Notes under the pieces: generated by a model
The model's input: only the letters and a program-made list of their open reading frames with translations
Databases searched by the model: none
What the model was told of the DNA's origin: nothing
Source of the DNA: CAZLBV01 sp964557845
GTDB taxonomy: Bacteria > Acidobacteriota > Aminicenantia > Aminicenantales > Aminicenantaceae
Direction of reading: 5' to 3'
Assembly (NCBI GenBank): GCA_964557845.1
Contig: CAZLBV010000254.1
Coordinates: 1-7,102 of the forward strand
Length of the DNA stretch: 7,102 bases
Part shown: piece after piece, positions 5,787-7,102 of the stretch
Numbering within the stretch: position 1 is the stretch's first letter
Layout: each line of letters starts with the position of its first letter
Program-made: the position numbers and the translations under genes

Positions 5787-5815
5787 ATTTTAATGAATGT
5801 ATTACAGCAAGTCAA
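5787..5815 (-). promoter_or_regulatory. Promoter of the MscS-glycosyltransferase operon
   Basis: Read on the minus strand, TTGACT (5815-5810, 5 of 6) is followed after exactly 17 bp by TAAAAT (5792-5787, 5 of 6). Transcription would start near 5780 and leave a leader of about 70 AT-rich bases before the channel start. It is the best promoter match seen on this strand and lies downstream of the 174-residue gene, so the channel pair can be expressed on its own. Confidence 0.55.
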
Positions 5816-5845
5816 ATTAGCGGCATAAGAATTCATTTTATTTTA

Positions 5846-5869
5846 GGGTGGTTGGATTGGGAGGATTGG
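5846..5869 (+). repeat. Short G-rich tract with GGATTGG repeats
   Basis: The plus strand carries six short G-runs between 5846 and 5869, including two GGATTGG units (5854-5860 and 5863-5869). It lies between the stop of the 174-residue gene and the MscS promoter. A two-quartet G-quadruplex is conceivable, but such runs are often chance. On the transcribed strand it reads as a C-rich stretch. Confidence 0.3.
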
Positions 5870-5878
5870 AGTAAAATC

Positions 5879-6403
5879 TCAACGGATAGGACGGAGCAGT
5901 CCGTCTTTTGTTGATTTGACCAGACCGGAGCAAGGGCCGTGTTCTGAATCTCCCATGAATACGACTTGGCCCATTAGGGCGAACCGGGGAAGTTTGAACA
6001 TGTCGCCGTCAGCTTTTTGACAGGAGTCTTGATCAGAGCCTTCATAAACCGATGTTATGGCAAAGCGTTCCAACAGAAGCTTGGATGGAGCATGACAGAG
6101 GACTGCATAATCATGCGGATAAAGTTCGTATTCGTTGATTCCCTGAATGAGAGGAAGAGTGCTCTTATGAAAAAATTTCTCATTTATAGAATTAATTTGG
6201 AGAACCATACCCGGATATCGCTGCCCTGCACTGTACAGGGCCGTTTCAGCAGCATCCTGGTTATCACAGGTGCCGACCCAGCGCAGGGCGCCTTCAGGAT
6301 TAACGGGGTGGAGAAAGTCCTGAATAAGAGTTATATAAAGGTCTTCACCTGGATTAAAACCAAATAACCTCTGAATATGCGGTTTAAAATGATCATGCTC
6401 CAT
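5879..6403 (-). CDS. Hypothetical protein, 174 residues, cytosolic
   Basis: I do not recognise this protein. It has no signal peptide and no membrane segment, and is of mixed alpha/beta character. Visible landmarks are GFNPGEDLYITLIQDFLHP (15-33), an alternating hydrophobic stretch MVLQINSIN (66-74), INEYELYPHDYAVL (89-102), and a C-terminal half with FALMGQVVFMGDSEHGPCSG (141-160). Its cysteines are at 46, 103, 128 and 158 and are too scattered for an obvious zinc site. The start ATG 6403 has AAAGGA about 11 bases upstream, a distant but possible ribosome binding site. The gap of 169 bases to the channel gene contains a separate promoter, so it is probably an independent unit. Coding is favoured by the long open frame and by higher GC than its flanks. 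A partly overlapping plus-strand frame at 6017-6367 looks like a shadow. Confidence 0.65.
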   Translation of the reverse strand: MEHDHFKPHIQRLFGFNPGEDLYITLIQDFLHPVNPEGALRWVGTCDNQDAAETALYSAGQRYPGMVLQINSINEKFFHKSTLPLIQGINEYELYPHDYAVLCHAPSKLLLERFAITSVYEGSDQDSCQKADGDMFKLPRFALMGQVVFMGDSEHGPCSGLVKSTKDGLLRPIR

Positions 6404-6546
6404 AGCCGGAAAAATCCTTTCAGAAATTATTATCCTTAAGATCTATTACTTTAGTCTTTTACTCTATGATGGGCAAGTGAAAGCTTAGATTAGGGATCAG
6501 AACGATCTAAATTGTTGATTTAAATAGAAATGTTTTCAATTCGAAC

Positions 6547-6819
6547 TCATTTTTTTGCAACTTTAAAATTATGAAAAATTGATAGAACAGCTTCCATAAC
6601 AAGAAAACAAAACCTTTGCCTATCGATACACTCTTTTACGTCAATTATGGCATCGCCAAACGTTAATACAATGGGTTCATAAATACCATCGTGCATCAAA
6701 CCACAAGAGGCCTTCTCCCTTGAGTATCCGAGATCTAAAGCAATAAGGCTGAAATTCCCCCATAAAATTTTTGTCTCGAAAGTAATCATATCTATCGTTG
6801 GGCTATTATTATACAGCAT
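6547..6819 (-). CDS. Small hypothetical protein, possible RNase H-fold N-terminal fragment
   Basis: The 90-residue frame contains FSLIALDLGYSREKASCGLMHDG (residues 23-45), a strand with an Asp followed by G-Y-S and a second strand. This resembles the first beta hairpin of RNase H-fold/DUF429-like proteins, in which the first Asp is catalytic. LTFGDAIIDVKECI and then FLVMEAVLSIFHN (72-84) fit a following helix and a strand with an acidic residue. Such proteins are usually over 200 residues, so this looks truncated at the C-terminus, where AKK is followed by TGA at 6549. This assignment is an inference. ATG 6819 falls in the spacer of the 30-bp dyad and has no Shine-Dalgarno site; Met11 (6789) is an alternative start that would leave the dyad upstream of both divergent genes. 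It could be a pseudogene. Confidence 0.55.
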   Translation of the reverse strand: MLYNNSPTIDMITFETKILWGNFSLIALDLGYSREKASCGLMHDGIYEPIVLTFGDAIIDVKECIDRQRFCFLVMEAVLSIFHNFKVAKK

Positions 6820-6833
6820 ATTGTATAATAATA
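6804..6833. promoter_or_regulatory. Perfect 12-bp inverted repeat between divergent genes (operator candidate)
   Basis: TATTATTATACA (6804-6815) and TGTATAATAATA (6822-6833) are perfect reverse complements separated by GCATAT. Each arm contains a TATAAT: on the minus strand at 6808-6813 and on the plus strand at 6824-6829. The dyad therefore overlaps likely -10 boxes for both divergent genes, which is where a dimeric repressor would bind. A TTGGGC at 6798-6803 could be a plus-strand -35 but with a long 20-bp spacer. A hairpin in RNA is an alternative, though the start site from the plus -10 would lie beyond the dyad. Confidence 0.6.
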
Positions 6834-6850
6834 ATTAAGAGGAATAATTT

Positions 6851-7102
6851 ATGGGAGGCTTAATGTTCAACGAACTGAAAGAAATCAATTCAAGGCCTGA
6901 GCTGTTTCAATTTTACACGGCATATGAACTATGGACAAATGAATACACATCAAAAAAAATGCTCGAATATCATTTAAATGAATCAATTGATGTTTCATCC
7001 AGGAAAAAAAGCTTTATCGAACCTTCTGTGAAATGGATTGTTTCTCACTTTAATGTCAATAACAAAACCGAAATTGCTGATTTTGGCTGCGGGCCCGGTC
7101 TC
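6851..7102 (+). CDS. Class I SAM-dependent methyltransferase (N-terminal part, cut by window end)
   Basis: The frame is open for 84 codons to the right edge. It ends in IADFGCGPGL (residues 75-84), motif I of class I methyltransferases, in which the glycine-rich loop binds S-adenosylmethionine. The preceding residues, ELFQFYTAYELWTNEYTSKKMLEYHLN and FIEPSVKWIVSHF, form the helical N-terminal cap that several small-molecule methyltransferases of this class carry before the Rossmann core. The full protein probably has 250-280 residues. ATG 6851 is preceded by AAGAGGAA (6837-6844), with eight bases between GAGG and the start, a strong ribosome binding site. An in-frame ATG at 6863 also has GGGAGG upstream (6853-6858) but at closer spacing. 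The substrate cannot be judged from this part. The gene is divergent from the 90-residue ORF and probably controlled through the dyad at 6804-6833. Confidence 0.9.
   Translation, partial: MGGLMFNELKEINSRPELFQFYTAYELWTNEYTSKKMLEYHLNESIDVSSRKKSFIEPSVKWIVSHFNVNNKTEIADFGCGPGL

Noticed and set aside
6017..6367. 116-codon plus-strand frame opposite the 174-residue gene
   Set aside because: No ribosome binding site and a less protein-like translation than the opposite strand, although the choice is not absolute because neither product is recognised.
6485..6510. TTAGAT/ATCTAA inverted repeat between the 174- and 90-residue genes
   Set aside because: Only six pairs with a 14-base loop and no T tract, which is expected by chance in AT-rich DNA.

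Overview
This is a 7.1 kb bacterial chromosomal stretch with compact genes. Several have clear Shine-Dalgarno sites, and two encode probable secreted proteins with Sec-type N-termini. The mix of a MscS-type channel, a GT4 glycosyltransferase, a RelE-type toxin-antitoxin pair and gene remnants suggests a free-living, probably Gram-negative-type bacterium. No gene here is taxonomically decisive, so I do not name a phylum. Intact genes are of moderate GC, while much of the intergenic DNA, especially 60-860, is strikingly AT-rich.

Left third (1-1646): an accessory, decayed segment. It holds a possible C-terminal tail of an off-window gene, a minus-strand fragment of an AraC-type regulator carrying one helix-turn-helix unit, a set of short TTTACCTA/TAGGTAAA repeats, and a toxin-antitoxin operon. 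The operon seems to be preceded by a 21-codon reading frame that is ATGA-coupled to the antitoxin start. Just after the toxin lies a short, frameshifted remnant of the N-terminus of a WecB-type UDP-GlcNAc 2-epimerase.

Middle (1588-3417): a two-gene plus-strand operon with a good promoter. Both products have signal peptides and neither belongs to a family I recognise with confidence. The second ends in a probable beta-rich domain with a GKW motif.

Right half, minus strand (3484-6403): convergent to the above. A MscS-family mechanosensitive channel and a PimA-like GT4 glycosyltransferase are probably co-transcribed from a good promoter at 5787-5815. Upstream lies an unrecognised 174-residue cytosolic protein.

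Right edge (6547-7102): a 90-residue ORF, possibly the N-terminal part of an RNase H-fold protein, is divergent from a class I SAM-dependent methyltransferase cut off by the window end. A perfect 12-bp inverted repeat with a 6-nt spacer lies between them, and each arm contains a TATAAT.

No tRNA, rRNA, CRISPR array or intact insertion sequence was seen. I see no compelling complete new system. The most interesting items are the uncharacterised secreted pair, the leader ORF coupled to the toxin-antitoxin operon, and the divergent dyad.
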